In this document: one piece after another, positions 11,267-21,719 of the stretch
How the letters are laid out: every line of letters starts with the position of its first letter
Position numbering within the stretch: position 1 is the stretch's first letter
Assembly: GCF_016802725.1 (NCBI RefSeq)
Contig: NC_052676.1
Coordinates: 10,046,936-10,110,935 of the forward strand
Reading direction: 5' to 3'
Source of the DNA: Solenopsis invicta
Lineage: Eukaryota > Arthropoda > Insecta > Hymenoptera > Formicidae
DNA: 64,000 nt
The notes under the pieces: model-generated
Told to the model about the DNA's origin: nothing
Database searches by the model: none
What the model saw: the letters and a program-made list of their open reading frames with translations, nothing else
Made by a program: the position numbers and the translations under genes

Positions 11267-11588
11267 CTAAAAATAACCATACATTAGGATGACCGCCACC
11301 TAATTTCCTATTTATCGCATTGTCGAAACTTTCAACGCCATTATTTGTGCTGACTGGATATTTATATACACTTATTTTTGAAGCTTTAGATATCCATGTT
11401 TTTTCAACATAAGTCAAAAATTGCTTTATTTTCTCATAATCAGGATTGTTTTCCTCACAAGCCTTAGACAAAATGTTATAAGCTTCAGTAAAGTATTCTT
11501 TTGGCAGTAATGGTATTGTCATTGTCGTAGACAGTATAATATTCGGAGAATTGATTAAGCCTAAATAATTCCATTTTGTTTGTAGAGC
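11267..11588 (-). pseudogene. Mutator-like (MULE) transposase exon, left-arm copy
   Basis: A 322-bp open exon runs on the minus strand, with an upstream TTTTTGTTACAG acceptor and a GTAAAT donor after it. The encoded text includes TNNGVESFDNAINRK followed by GGGHPNVWLFLG. This resembles the conserved C-terminal TNN..ES..N.I.R..HP.(I/V)W.F block of MULE/Phantom-type transposases in insects. The exon points outward from the palindrome centre. Upstream exons with the catalytic residues are missing, because a Tc1 element and then the palindrome junction replaced them. It is the mirror copy of 14993-15314 and differs from it at a few codons. Confidence 0.6.
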
Positions 11589-12446
11589 CTGTAACAAAAA
11601 GCGTACAAAGTACTTTTCTGTACATATACAATAATAAAAAATATACACCACTCAAAAAAAAATAGGGAACACTTTCCAGACACCAAAAATTAGGCTATGT
11701 TCAAATGACTGTAACTCGGTGAAAAATCATCGTAGGTAAAAAATAAAAAAAGCATTTTGAAGCTTGAAGATCGAGTTTTAAAGTTCTACTAGCAGATTTT
11801 CAAAATTCTTTTAACTTCCTTGTCTTACGCAGTAAAAAAGCACACCTTGTTTTGTTCGTTAAAATTTTGTATTTTTGACACATTGCAGATCGACCAACAA
11901 ATTTTTTTCGAATAATTCAAGTAAAATTTTATAAACTGCAACATTTTACCTACAAAATGCTTTTTTAAAATTTATCTGCGATTTTTTTTGACCGAGTTAC
12001 GCAACTTTGAAGCTAAACCTGCATTTTTTACAAATGATATCCGTACTCCGTGAAAAATAATCGTAGACAAAAAATCAAAAAACCATTTTAAAGCTCGAAG
12101 TTTCAGCTTTAACATGCTATTAATGGTTTTCAAAAATTTTCTCAATTTCTTAGTACTATGCCCCAAAAAAGATACAATGTTTTTTCCTTAAAATAACGTA
12201 TTTTTAACAGCCTGTAGCTCAATAAAAAAATTTTTCTCGACAAATCCAATGCAAGTGCCATAAAGTATGACATTTTCTCTACAAAATACTTTTTTTTAAG
12301 TTTTTTCTACAATTTTTTTTGACCGAGTTACAAGACTTTGAAGATATACATTTTTTACAGTACATTTTTCCGAAAAATGACGTCTACCGCCGACATTAGC
12401 ATTACCCAATGTGCGCCACGTGGAGGTTGTCGGGCGGATTTTTGCA

Positions 12447-12460
12447 CATCGTGTGTGTGT

Positions 12461-12520
<60 letters not shown>
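12447..12520. repeat. (GT)n microsatellite
   Basis: A nearly pure TG/GT run of about 74 bases lies to the left of the 68-bp module. The mirrored run on the right arm (14080-14130) is shorter. Reading frames across it (His-Thr repeats) are artefacts. Confidence 0.95.
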
Positions 12521-12522
<2 letters not shown>

Positions 12523-12524
12523 CA

Positions 12525-12592
12525 CAGCAGAGATAAGGACTCCGCAGTTCGTCACTCCTGCAGTATTTAATGACTCCAAACCATCTCTGCTG
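12525..12592. repeat. 68-bp CAGCAGAGAT module, copy 1
   Basis: It begins CAGCAGAGAT and ends ATCTCTGCTG, perfect 10-bp inverted ends. The interior contains TCCGCAGTTCGTCACTCCTG and GCAGTATTTAATGACTCC. TG microsatellites lie on both sides. Its palindrome mirror is 14011-14078. Confidence 0.75.
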
Positions 12593-12635
12593 TGTGTGTG
12601 TGTGTGTGTGTGTATGCGTGCGCGCGCATGAGTGT

Positions 12636-13360
12636 TCAATAGTGTGTATTTCCTCCTCTCTGATCAATTACTGCTTGCAAGCCTTCTCGCACATTTATAC
12701 ATCTTGCAATACGATCTTGCGGAATGTTGTGCCAAATTTCCGTTAAAATTTCTCCCAATTCTTCTAAATTTCGCGGCTGTTTCTCGCGACGCCTTAATCG
12801 TCGTTCCATTTCATCCCAAATGTGCTCGATTGGATTTAAGTCTGGGCTATTGGCGGGATGATTTAACAGTCTAATTGCGTGTCGTTGAAAAAAACGTCGC
12901 GTTATATTCGCCGTATGAGGTCGAGCGTTGTCCTGCATAAAAATAAAGTTCCGACAGGTTCGATTTAATAGCAAAACGTGTGGTCGTAGAATATCGTTGA
13001 TATAACGAACATCCGTCATTGCCGGAGGTGGCAAGATCACTAGATCACTTCGTCTTGTAAGTGATATACACCCCCACACCATCACGGAACCGCCGTTGTA
13101 GGATCATATTTGCATAACGCAACGTCGATCATATCGTTCATTTCGTCGACGCCAAGTACGTATACGAGCATCACTGCCATAAAGGCAAAAACGTGATTCG
13201 TCGGAGAAATATACATTTCTCCAATCCCTAGCGGTCCAATTTATGTGTTCGCGCGCAAATTGATAACGTACTTGGCGATGTACGAGTGTGAGTCTTGGTA
13301 CTTGTGCACGAACACGAGAACGAAGACCGGCTTCTCTCAAACGGTTGCGAATTGTTTGTT
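12636..13360 (-). pseudogene. Tc1-like transposase, minus-strand copy (crosses the palindrome spacer)
   Basis: The minus strand from 13360 to 12636 encodes a helix-turn-helix end (QQTIRNRLREAGL) and a DD34E catalytic domain. First Asp: FSDESRF; second Asp: FMQDNARPHTA; Glu: NPIEHIWDEMERRL, after the NHPANSPDLNP segment. An in-frame TGA (complement at 13104-13106) interrupts it between the first two catalytic residues. The N-terminal DNA-binding domain is cut off at 13360, where the right arm begins. The family cuts and pastes at TA sites. The stop is shared with the other copy, so it predates the palindrome. Confidence 0.85.
13227..13360. other. Unique spacer at the centre of the palindrome
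   Basis: These 134 bases occur once. They encode, on the minus strand, the part of the Tc1 transposase between the helix-turn-helix and the first catalytic Asp. The left arm stops at ...CCAATC (13226) and the right arm starts at GATTGG (13361). No longer homology is visible at the junction. Confidence 0.85.
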
Positions 13361-13951
13361 GATTGGAGAAATGTATATTTCTCCGACGAATCACGTTTTT
13401 GCCTTTATGGCAGTGATGCTCGTATACGTACTTGGCGTCGACGAAATGAACGATATGATCGACGTTGCGTTATGCAAATATGATCCTACAATGGCGGTTC
13501 CGTGATGGTGTGGGGGTGTATATCACTTACAAGACGAAGTGATCTAGTGATCTTGCCACCTCCGGCAATGACGGATGTTCGTTATATCAACGATATTCTA
13601 CGACCACACGTTTTGCTATTAAATCGAACCTGTCGGAACTTTATTTTTATGCAGGACAACGCTCGACCTAATACGGCGAATATAACGCGACGTTTTTTTC
13701 AACGACACGCAATTAGACTGTTAAATCATCCCGCCAATAGCCCGGACTTAAATCCAATCGAGCACATTTGGGATGAAATGGAACGACGATTAAGGCGTCG
13801 CGAGGAACAGCCGCGAAATTTAGAAGAATTGGGAGAAATTTTAACGGAAATTTGGCACAACATTCCGCAAGATCGTATTGCAAGATTTATAAATATGCGA
13901 GAACGCTTGCAAGCAGTAATTGATCAGAGAGGAGGAAATACACACTATTGA
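13361..13951 (+). pseudogene. Tc1-like transposase, plus-strand copy (5'-truncated)
   Basis: This is the mirror copy. It starts at the palindrome junction just before the first catalytic Asp (FSDESRF), carries the same TGA at 13481-13483, and is open again from about 13502 through the second Asp (MQDNARPNTA) and the Glu (HIWDEME) to the stop at 13951. It differs from the minus copy at several residues (for example His to Asn after MQDNARP). It has no DNA-binding domain and no start region of its own. Confidence 0.85.
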
Positions 13952-13970
13952 ACACTCATGCGCGCGCACG

Positions 13971-14010
<40 letters not shown>

Positions 14011-14013
<3 letters not shown>

Positions 14014-14078
14014 CAGAGATGGTTTGGAGTCATTAAATACTGCAGGAGTGACGAACTGCGGAGTCCTTATCTCTGCTG
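14011..14078. repeat. 68-bp CAGCAGAGAT module, copy 2
   Basis: Exact mirror of 12525-12592 in the right arm, with CA microsatellites on both sides. Confidence 0.75.
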
Positions 14079-14080
14079 TG

Positions 14081-14120
<40 letters not shown>

Positions 14121-14992
14121 ACACACACACGATGTGCAAAAATCCGACCGACAACCTCCACGTGGCGCACATTGGGTAATGCTAATGTCGGCGGTAGACG
14201 TCATTTTTCGGAAAAATGTACTGTAAAAAATGTATATCTTCAAAGTCTTGTAACTCGGTCAAAAAAAATTGTAGAAAAAACTTAAAAAGAAGCATTTTGT
14301 AGAGAAAACGTCATACTTTATGGCACTTGCATTGGATTTGTCGAGAAAAATTTTTTTATTGAGCTACAGGCTGTTAAAAATACGTTATTTTAAGGAAAAA
14401 ACATTGTATCTTTTTTGGGGCATAGTACTAAGAAATTGAGAAAATTTTTGAAAACCATTAATAGCATGTTAAAGCTGAAACTTCGAGCTTTAAAATGGTT
14501 TTTTGATTTTTTGTCTACGATTATTTTTCACGGAGTACGGATATCATTTGTAAAAAATGCAGGTTTAGATTCAAAGTTGCGTAACTCGGTCAAAAAAAAT
14601 CGTAGATAAATTTTTAAAAAAGCATTTTGTAGGTAAAATGTTGCAGTTTACAAAATTTTACTTGAATTATTCGAAAAAAATTTGTTGGTCGATCTGCAAT
14701 GCGTCAAAAATACAAAATTTTAACGAACAAAACAAGGTGTGCTTTTTTACTGCGTAAGACAAGGAAGTTAAAAGAATTTTGAAAATCTGCTAGTAGAACG
14801 TTAAAGCTCGATCTTCAAGCTTCAAAATGCTTTTTTTATTTTTTACCTACGATGATTTTTCACCGAGTTACAGTCATTTGAACATAGCCTAATTTTTGGT
14901 GTCTGGAAAGTGTTCCCTATTTTTTTTGAGTGGTGTATATTTTTTATTATTGTATATGTACAGAAAAGTACTTTGTACGCTTTTTGTTACAG

Positions 14993-15314
14993 GCTCTACA
15001 AACAAAATGGAATTATTTAGGCTTAATCAGTTCTCCGAATATTATACTGTCTACGACAATGACAATACCATTACTGCCAAAAGAATACTTTACTGAAGCT
15101 TATAACATTTTGTCTAAGGCTTGTGAGGAAAACAATCCTGATTATGAGAAAATAAAGCAACTTTTGACTTATGTTGAAAAAACATGGATATCTAAAGCTT
15201 CAAAAATAAGTGTATATAAATATCCAGTCAGCACAAATAATGGCGTTGAAAGTTTCGACAATGCGATAAATAGGAAATTAGGTGGCGGTCATCCTAATGT
15301 ATGGTTATTTTTAG
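14993..15314 (+). pseudogene. Mutator-like (MULE) transposase exon, right-arm copy
   Basis: Mirror of 11267-11588. The acceptor is TTTTTGTTACAG before 14993 and the donor GTAAAT after 15314. The frame is open over 322 bp and ends in the HPNVWLFLG block. It lies 57 bp outside the end of the Tc1 element, so the Tc1 insertion occurred in the intron just upstream. Further outward and in the same orientation are 17107-17331 and 19648-19848, candidate later exons. Confidence 0.6.
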
Positions 15315-15459
15315 GTAAATAAATGCAATATATTCTTACAAGTTGATAGAAATGAAAAATAAATCTTAATATAAAAAAAATCATAAATATATATTAAACT
15401 TAGTTTCATATATACAGTAGGACCCCCTATAATATTTTAATATATATGGACATATTTTG

Positions 15460-15507
<48 letters not shown>

Positions 15508-15598
15508 ATAATTATAATTATATGTGACTATACATAATTATACATAAAAAAACTTTTTACCGGGGTAATGCTATTATTATATAATAAGGTAATAATTG

Positions 15599-15944
15599 GG
15601 TGTAACTAAAAAAAGCATAGAGTATACCACGAGACACAGGACAAGAATTCAAAAGTCCCGAATCAAAAAGTCCCGAGTCATTTTTTTATTTGAACATTCT
15701 GTTCGTAGTTCTACGTTATTCAAGTTTACGAATAATCGCCAATATATAGACAAAAAGCAGGAACAAAGAGTAACTGCTTTTCTTCCGTGCTTTTTGTCTA
15801 TAGATAGGCGCTATTTCGTGAAATTTAATACCGTATAACTACAAACAGATTTAAAGCTCAGATAAAAAATAACTTGGATTTTCCGATTTGGATTCTTGTC
15901 CTGTATCTCGTGTTATACTCAATACATGTTTTTTTAGTTATACC
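15599..15944. repeat. Foldback MITE, right-arm copy
   Basis: Mirror of 10645-10991, with the same inverted ends. A CA microsatellite follows at 15949-15972. Confidence 0.7.
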
Positions 15945-17106
15945 ATGTACACACACACACACACACACACACATTTAAATTAAATTAACATCGATACTTT
16001 AACAATTTTAGAAAAATTGAACAACCTTATAATGGACCAAAAAATTGAATTGAAACATGTAAATGACAATCAAAAGATACAATCTACACGATCACAAAAA
16101 AGCTTGGAAAGAGACTTAAAAATCATTCAAGCACAAACTGATTTAATTCATGGAAGATATATTTAACTTTAAGTGTTTCTAGATTTATAGTTAACTTTAT
16201 ATTTGTCTCTAGACTTAGTTTTTATTTATTTTTAAACAATCATAGTTATAATTACGTTTATGCTTACCTTTGTGTACGGCCAGTGGTAGAAACGTTGCAA
16301 CATTTGTTTTTCAAGTTCGGAATGCAGTCTTATCCGCACTTTTAACCGAGCGGTTCTTGCTTATGGATCTAAGTTACGTTCATTCTCTCTAGCAAGGCTA
16401 AGTTCTAAAACTCCTCGAAAAAAGTGTTGCAATCTTTCTGCCGTTAATTACACTTTTATTTCTTATTATTATGAATATCTGAATATACAATATCTTGTAG
16501 ATTACCTCTTCAACAGTTTCTACGTATATTTATTGGTAAATTGGATGAGTACCAATACACACATAATCATCCTATACTAGGTATGAAATGGAATAATATA
16601 GTTCAGATAATAGAGAATAATATACAGGGTGTAACTCTTAATAGAATCTTAATAAATAATTCTTAATAAATATTTCGGGGACTGAAACAGGATGCAATTC
16701 TGAATTAAGAGTTCCTATCTCAATTTTAGCTTTCATCATAATTTATAAAGTTATTAATGATTAAAGTTCATTAGATTGTGCCCATTCGGAATACAAAGAA
16801 GAATTCAGAATAGCATGCCATAAAGATTCTCACGCCTACTGTACATTCTTCCAATTCAGATTTTATTTTAACTTTTCATATTAATTAATAATTAAATGAA
16901 TAAATCAATAAGTGGATAGATAAATAAGCAGATAAATGCGTAGGTAAATAATGGTTTGAACCAAAATTGAAACAGAAACATTTCATTTAAAATGGCATCC
17001 TCTTTCACGCTCCGATATATGAAGAGTTGCGCAATACACTGCGTATCCAATTCCTATATCCAAATTTCAAGGAAAACGTTATGTAGAATGTATATGTATT
17101 GTAGAT

Positions 17107-17331
17107 ATGCTATTGGCGAGCAAAGAAAATGACTCTATGCAATGCGAAAATTTTGAAAGACGAAAGAGCTCTACTAATAAATATATACCAGGTCCTCAAA
17201 TAAAAATACGACAACTTTCCGACCAGGATATTGCAAATTGGAAAAATCGACGACAGCCTCTCAACTCAATTGAAAATTTTGAGCAAAACCGTAAATTTCG
17301 TAACTTGTATTATATACCTTATAAGTTTTAG
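17107..17331 (+). other. Possible second MULE exon, right-arm copy
   Basis: The 74-codon frame is identical in translation to 9262-9486 (-). TTGTAG precedes it and GTAAAT/GTAACT occur at its end. No catalytic motif is visible and the function is not established. Confidence 0.35.
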
Positions 17332-18442
17332 ACCTATTTTTAATTGAATCATTTTTTTGCAGCACGTACCTCGCATAGACATCGACGCATGCCCCACAAA
17401 TTTCTCGATATATATTAAAATATGAACTAGAATGAAAGGAATTCACATTGGACGCTTACGTTCAAAGACAAGTGATCTTGTGATCACATACGTGCATCGT
17501 TTGTACGTGTGATATTAGAAATAACATGACAGCAAAAAATGCTCCTTTCAGTTTTTTCTTTTATTTTCTTGTTATAAAAATTCATACATATATATTTTCT
17601 AAAAATTAAAGTAGTATATACAATAGAAATGCACAATAAAAATGTACTTTATATGCTTTGTTGATTGATTAAGAAAGATTTTTATAAGTGATGTAAGTGA
17701 AATACAAAAAACTAGAAATGAAAATATTGTCAGAATTAAAAGTAAATTAAACATTACACAGGTGAAATTGCACAAATAATACAATTAATATTACAATGCA
17801 AAGCGTTGATCACTGACATGTTATAACACATACAGTGTACTACATCATCGTAAACAGTAATACTGCTGTTTTGAGCTACTTTATAAAATATAATCTAAAT
17901 AAGTCTATGTAGAGGATGTAATTACTTTGTAACTTGCCTTTAAAATTAACTTTAATTCATGTATTTGCAATCTTATAAAAATAAACCGATGGAAAGTACT
18001 AGTGAATTGTATTTTTTTTAGTTACAGATGCAAGTAATAAAAGAATCGCATTTCGCATATTTGTGTAGGATATCCTGCTTATAAATGCCTATTCTCTTTC
18101 TTCTCTTTAATGAAAAGAGTAAAGGACTCTTTGGAAATATGTATCAAATTGTAAATGGTTTTTATAAAGATAGATATTTATAAGTCGGACATATTATATG
18201 TGTATATAACCCACGTGATTACAAACTACAGAGTCAAAGTTGTGACCATTACAATTACAGAGTCATATCTACATAAACATTAGATAGAAGCAATATAACA
18301 ATGTTATTAACATTGAAAACTTTCACTTAATGTTTATGTATAATTCACTCACTTTTCATGCAGGTTGACAGGTGTAAAGTTATGAGGTTATGACCTCTAA
18401 CATTCAGCTTTTAAAACTATCATACCGGCATTAGAATCATGT

Positions 18443-19462
18443 TAATACATTTATTTTATTATGAGACCTGTTTCGAACGTAAATTGCTTGAAACTACACA
18501 TTGCATTGACAGGAAAGCCATTACAACAATGACTTAACGACAGATCTGTCCGAGCGATATACATTTTTCTTGAATAATGTGACATACGCCTGCGAGGATG
18601 AAAGAAAGATCAAAATAGCTTTTATTATGTTTATTCAATCCAATTAGCTATATTTTGTGATCATGTTCATTTACAATTCATCAATCAAAATAGTTAGAAG
18701 ATATGAAAAGTAGCATTCATACGTTGCAATGTATGTTATCTTATTTTCATCATTTACACCTGGATCATGAAAGCAACAAATTGAATATGAATCAAACGTT
18801 TTCATAAAATTCACATTTCTTTTATGTGGTTCTAACATTTATTTCATTAATTAAACCAAGGGACATAACTTCATAACCTTACACCTGTCAAACTACATGA
18901 AAAAGAGCGAGAGTGAATTATACATAAACATTAGATAGAAGCAATATAACAATGTTATTAACATTGAGAGCTTTCACCTAATGTTCATATATAATTCACT
19001 CTCGCTCTTTTTCATGGAGTTTGACAGGTGTAAGGTTATGAGGTTACGTCCTTTGATTTTATTAAAGAAATAAATGTTAGAACCACATAATAGAAATGTG
19101 AATTTTACGAAAACATTTGATTTATATTCGATTTGTTGCTTTCATGTAAATGATGTAAATAATGTAACATACATTGCAACATATGAATGCTACTTTTCAT
19201 ATCTTCTAACTATTTTGATTGATGAATTGTAAATGAACATGATCACAAAATAAAGCTAATTAGGTCGAATAAACATAATAAAAGCTATTGTGATCTTTTT
19301 TTCATCCTCGAAGGCGTATGTCACATTATTCAGCAAAAATGTATGCCGCTCGAACAGAACTGTCATTAAGTCATTGTTGTAATGACTTTCCCGTCAATGC
19401 AATGTGTAGTTTCGAACAATTATTGTTTGAAACATGTATCTCATGATAAAATGAATGTATTA
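18443..19462. repeat. 1-kb foldback MITE, right-arm copy
   Basis: Mirror of 7131-8150. Its own two halves are diverged, while the two copies in opposite arms are almost identical, so the MITE was already old when the palindrome formed. Confidence 0.75.
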
Positions 19463-19862
19463 ATCCGTTTATATTTTAAATAAATTAAATTGCATTATGT
19501 AAAAAACGACGAATATTTTTCTTTAATAATACTTTTTTATTTTGCTTTATTATGCTTTGTTATTACAAATTAAGTTGTTTAAAAACATATAAAGGTTTCA
19601 ATTTTTCTGTGTAAACATTTATATACTTTAAATATTCAGGATGATGTGTGCAAAGCTTCATTGCTATTCATTCTGAACTTACTTTTGTTGTAAGAGATAA
19701 AAGTATTGCGTTTATTAACAAAACAGCTGATATTCGCACTAAAGCGTCACAAGAATCTTCTTGGATACTTAAAGTACATACACCAAAAAATTTTATATTT
19801 ACATTATTTCTTAACTGTATTTTCGTCAGACGATATTTCTGTTCTTAAAATATTTTTTTTTC

Positions 19863-20140
19863 GTGTAGAATCGGATCCGTGTGCAATCGGGTCCGTGCGC
19901 AATTGGGTTCGTGTGCAATCGAGTCGGTGCGCAATCGGGTCCGTGTGCAATCGGATCCGTGTCCAATTGAAACGATGTGTGTCCGATCATTACTGTGTCC
20001 GATCGGGTTTGTATCCAAACGTGTCCGTGTCCGATCAGGTCCGTGTCCGATCGAGTCCGTGTCCAATCGGATCCGTGTGCAATAGGATCCGTGTCCGATC
20101 GGGTCCGTGTCCGATTGGGAAATGTTCTTGTGTCCGATAA
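19863..20140. repeat. Tandem array at the right tip of the palindrome
   Basis: Units such as GTCCGTGTCCGATCGG and GTCCGTGTGCAATCGG match the array 6340-6735 in reverse complement. It has about seven fewer units, the main length difference between the arms. Confidence 0.85.
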
Positions 20141-20160
20141 TTTATGTGCGCAATCGGGCC

Positions 20161-21009
20161 TCACTCGATATTTTTGACCCCGAAGAAATTTATCGGGAGC
20201 AAGCCAACAGAATAGCGACCGGTGGAAATAGAATGCAAGAAGAAAATCAGCAAAATGAAATAAACCTAAATAACGAACATGAAGTATTCACCGAACGACC
20301 TGGACCATCGGAAGCCCTATCACGCGGAAATTCCAGGGATATTTTACCGGAATTAAGGGAATCCTCCGCATTGTTAGAACTCCTACGCGACTTAACGTTT
20401 TATCGAAATTGGCAGGATCGAATAGTAGAGCGCATCCAGGCGCAATTCGCGTACCCGACGGAACGGCGAACAAGCCGCGCGCGCGTGATTCACGGCGCTG
20501 ATATTTTTTACGGCCGTACGCAAGGAGATGTCCGCGTGCTATTTGATATGCCACAAAATTACCTTTGATTAAAAGAAGCGCGCAATATGATACCGGAATT
20601 CGACGGTACTTCAAGAAACCGAGTCCGAGAATTTCTAAACGCAAGCAGTTATGCGATGAAAAATATTGATCCCCTCAACGAATACACTTTATTAGAAGCG
20701 ATACTATGTACAAAGCTTAAAGGCAGAGCGATGCTCGATTTTCAAACTCGCGATATCCAAGACTTCGAGCAACTAAAGGAAGCCCTTGTGAAGGAATACC
20801 TAAGTAAACGAAGCACAAGTCACTTGCAAATCGAATTCAATTTGTTGAGACAAAAACATGGAGAGAGTGCACAAGATTTCGGCCAAAGAGTCGACACGTT
20901 AGCAATGGAACTTTACGAAGCCGAAGAAGGGACACGCAAGCCCGAGCACCAAAAAGCTATCTTAAAAATGATCAAATTGCAAGCGTTGCATAATTATCAA
21001 CACGGGTGA
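20161..21009 (+). pseudogene. Errantivirus gag (matrix/capsid region)
   Basis: A frame open from 20107 continues through 20566, where an in-frame TGA interrupts it, and resumes in the same frame to 21009. The second part (from 20587) has the typical gypsy capsid look, with MIPEFDG at its start, a central LEAILCTKLKGRA helix region and a QDFGQRVDTLAMELY segment. Gag packages the RNA genome and forms the particle. Bases before 20159 belong to the palindrome, so the true N-terminus is not here. The protein is not functional as it stands. Confidence 0.8.
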
Positions 21010-21139
21010 AATGAAGAAATAAGATTAATAGTACGCTCACAAAAATACAATACACTGCAAAAAACGATGGCCGTAACCAGCGCAGAAGAAAAGGTAAAGG
21101 GATCAAATTATCGAAATAATTATCAAAATAAGTTTTAGC

Positions 21140-21445
21140 AACTGAAGTTTTAGCAACTCGAGAGCAACTGACGGCCGACAAACAAAAAACTCGAATCCCC
21201 AATGCCAAAGATGCGGGAAGATGGGGCACTATGTACGAGAATGTCGAAGTAAATTCGTATTACCGAGAGCGGAAGGAACCTCTCGAATAAATGTTGTGAA
21301 TAAATTTTGTCAACACTGCAAAAAGTCCGGACATGTGCGCGACAAATGCTGCACAGCCGACCCCGCGGAGAGAATGCGAGACAAAGAGAAGCGAGTGTCA
21401 ATCAAGCGGCACGACGCAAATACTATGATAAAAACTCAGCCGTAG
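21140..21445 (+). pseudogene. Errantivirus nucleocapsid zinc knuckles
   Basis: Two CCHC knuckles are visible in one frame: CQRCGKMGHYVREC at 21203-21244 and CQHCKKSGHVRDKC at 21307-21348. Each fits C-x2-C-x4-H-x4-C. They bind the genomic RNA. The stretch upstream (21010-21130) is Lys-rich with stops, and a frame change separates the knuckles from the capsid frame. Confidence 0.85.
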
Positions 21446-21479
21446 AAAGGTACAAGCGAAAAGATAATTTGGAAAAAGA

Positions 21480-21719
21480 CGAGAGCAATGACGAAAAAGA
21501 AGAAGATAAACGACGAGTACGTCCCATATTGGAATATAAAATTTCTCACATAAAACGAGAGAAACTATCGTCGACACTTCATTGGACTTAGTTACGCTAC
21601 CGATTTGCGAGTTACAGCAAAATAAAATTGATTTACTTTACGATACAGGAGCGGCTATCTCAATGATAAAAATGAAGAATTTTTATCGGAAACCGCCCTA
21701 GTACACGAGGAAAAAATAA
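21480..21719 (+). pseudogene. Errantivirus protease, N-terminal half
   Basis: The retropepsin active-site motif DTGAA (21642-21656, within LYDTGAAISMIK) is present. A stop and frame change just after it separate it from the rest of the protease, which continues in the pol frame from 21720 (ILGADFIQKY flap-side motif). The Asp is intact, but the gene is split. Confidence 0.8.

Larger units (their letters stand above)
11646..14935. mobile_element. Mirror-duplicated 3' half of a Tc1-like transposon at the palindrome centre
   Basis: Both ends carry the same terminal sequence, CACCACTCAAAAAAAAATAG, in inverted orientation, each flanked by TA, the target duplication of the Tc1/mariner superfamily. 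A normal Tc1 element has one gene and two TIRs. Here the 3' half with its TIR is present twice, head to head, and the 5' half is absent. Each half also holds about 650 bp of noncoding sequence with three diverged ~300-bp quasi-repeats built round a GACCGAGTTAC word, followed by CA/TG runs with a 68-bp module. Confidence 0.8.
6312..20158. repeat. Giant near-perfect palindrome (13.85 kb)
   Basis: The left arm 6312-13226 is the reverse complement of the right arm 13361-20158, with a 134-bp unique spacer at 13227-13360. The outermost shared bases are CCC(A/G)ATTGCGCACATAAA; immediately outside, the flanks are unrelated. In the stretches I compared the arms differ about once per 100-200 bases, apart from a tandem array at the tips that is about 120 bp shorter on the right. 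Moving inward the arms hold the tandem array, a 1-kb foldback MITE, AT-rich DNA, a 347-bp foldback MITE, a Mutator-like exon and the 3' half of a Tc1 element. It sits between the leader and gag of the errantivirus. No clean target duplication was found. Confidence 0.93.

Noticed and set aside
12296..12667. His-Thr-rich proteins encoded across CA/TG tracts (also 13948-14226 and 38668-39238)
   Set aside because: They are translations of dinucleotide repeats that lack stop codons.
6300..20170. An 8-10 bp target duplication around the palindrome
   Set aside because: The flanks (GGGACTGT on the left, CCTCACTCG on the right) do not match in any register tried, so transposition is not demonstrated.
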